Source: CAZOHN01 sp964579325 (GTDB lineage Bacteria > Pseudomonadota > Alphaproteobacteria > Rhodobacterales > Rhodobacteraceae). Taken from it: a stretch of 13,943 nt of DNA. A program made the position numbers and the translations under genes. Under the pieces are notes generated by a model. That model ran no database searches. It was not told the origin of the DNA and saw only the letters and a list, made by a program, of their open reading frames with translations. Below are positions 13,288-13,943 of the stretch, in pieces. The DNA lies in contig CAZOHN010000089.1 of assembly GCA_964579325.1 (NCBI GenBank), positions 1-13,943 of the forward strand, written 5' to 3'. Each line of letters opens with the position of its first letter. Position 1 is the first letter of the stretch.

Positions 13288-13943
13288 ATGCCGAACCGCC
13301 GGGTCCTTTCGCTGTGGTTCCCGCGCCTCGCCGCCGAGCGTCATCTGCGGCGGGCGCCGGGGCTGGCGCTGCACCCGTTCGCCGTAGTCGCCGAGGTCGC
13401 GCAGGCCCAGGTGCTCGTGTCGCTGTCGGAGCGGGCCCTGGCCGAGGGGCTGCGTCCTGGCCAGCCCCTGCGCGACGCCTTCGCGATGTGCCCCGGTCTC
13501 CTGACCCGGCCGGCCGACCCGCTTGCCGAGGCCGCCTTCCTGCGGGCGCTGCGGCGCTGGGCCGGCAAGTTCAGCCCCTGGGTCGCCGAGGAAGCCCCCG
13601 ATGGCCTAGTGGTCGACCTGACGGGGTGCACGCACCTCTTCGGTGGGGAAGAGCAGGTGATGGGACAGGTGGCGGAGGACTGCGCGGACATGCAGCTTTC
13701 CGCCCGCGCCGCCATCGCCGACACCCTCGGCGCGGCCTGGGCGCTGGCGCGCCACGGCGGCGGGCGTAGCGCCACACCGCACCGGAGCGGCGACGCCATC
13801 GACCAGGAGGCCCGCGCCACCCGCTCGCGCGCCGCCAAACGCCGGGGGTGGGAGCGCGGCGGCACGGCCACGGACCTTCCTGCCCCTCTTCTTCCGACCC
13901 CAAATATCCCCGGGGGAGCGCGAGGGGGTGGAAAACCCCCTCG
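13288..13943 (+). CDS. imuB: ImuB, Y-family polymerase-like protein (3' end missing)
   Basis: The first 218 residues of a protein usually near 500 long. ImuB is a catalytically inactive Y-family polymerase relative that bridges the beta clamp and DnaE2 in damage-induced mutagenesis. The N-terminus VLSLWFPRLAAER occupies the place of the metal-binding DxD segment and lacks those acids. Further family signatures are RRWAGKFSPWVAEEAPDGLVVDLTGCTHLFGG (89-120), ADTLGAAWALARHG (144-157) and GDAIDQEARATRSRAAKRR (168-186). No stop occurs before the window edge. imuA does not precede it here: the next gene upstream is the divergent cytochrome. There is no clear ribosome site before the ATG. Confidence 0.9.
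   Translation, partial: MPNRRVLSLWFPRLAAERHLRRAPGLALHPFAVVAEVAQAQVLVSLSERALAEGLRPGQPLRDAFAMCPGLLTRPADPLAEAAFLRALRRWAGKFSPWVAEEAPDGLVVDLTGCTHLFGGEEQVMGQVAEDCADMQLSARAAIADTLGAAWALARHGGGRSATPHRSGDAIDQEARATRSRAAKRRGWERGGTATDLPAPLLPTPNIPGGARGGGKPP
13898..13943. repeat. REP-like element with hairpin at window end
   Basis: A CCCAAATATCCCCGGGGG block is followed by a nine-base stem CGAGGGGGT/ACCCCCTCG (13921-13929 with 13935-13943) and a five-base loop. From memory, this AAATATCCC...GGGG plus hairpin layout is a common dispersed element in Rhodobacteraceae genomes, usually between genes. Here the imuB frame runs through it without a stop. The window stops exactly at the end of the stem, which fits a contig break at a repeat. 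Confidence 0.5.

Overview
The window reads as G+C-rich alphaproteobacterial chromosome, most likely from the Rhodobacteraceae/Roseobacteraceae group. The basis is codon use, gene content and protein style: DNA polymerase I, a DUF2306 and YjbR pair, an MbfA-type iron exporter, and ImuB. It looks like draft assembly sequence. There are two N runs (933-942 and 12008-12107), and the second is flanked by an identical 55-base overlap. Both window ends fall inside genes (polA and imuB).

Layout. (1) 1-3197, + strand: the 3' part of polA, then a four-helix DUF2306 membrane protein and a MmcQ/YjbR protein, all overlapping end to end as one probable operon. (2) 3295-5522: an AEC-family transporter on the - strand, divergent from a Wza-type polysaccharide export lipoprotein on the + strand. 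(3) 5527-7199, - strand: a two-gene unit of an MbfA-like ferritin/VIT1 iron exporter and an FMN nitroreductase-fold protein that closely resembles iodotyrosine deiodinase. A palindrome resembling the Irr/ICE iron box sits just before mbfA. (4) 7200-8258: a regulatory region with two nested GAACCGTTC palindromes, a small secreted proline-rich protein and a TetR/AefR-like regulator. (5) 8255-9807, - strand: two tandem NYN-domain putative nucleases, each with a LOTUS/OST-HTH-like C-terminus. (6) 10002-12661: a secreted subtilisin-family protease, an outer-membrane-like protein on the opposite strand, and two tandem I78-type peptidase-inhibitor lipoproteins. (7) 12708-13943: a class II c-type cytochrome (c556/c' type) on the - strand, divergent from the 5' part of imuB with a possible near-match LexA box.

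The most interesting parts are the TetR operator array between mbfA and tetR, the IYD-like enzyme coupled to an iron exporter, the tandem NYN-LOTUS pair (one member with lower G+C), and the protease plus double-inhibitor neighbourhood. No rRNA, tRNA, CRISPR array, transposase or phage gene was seen.
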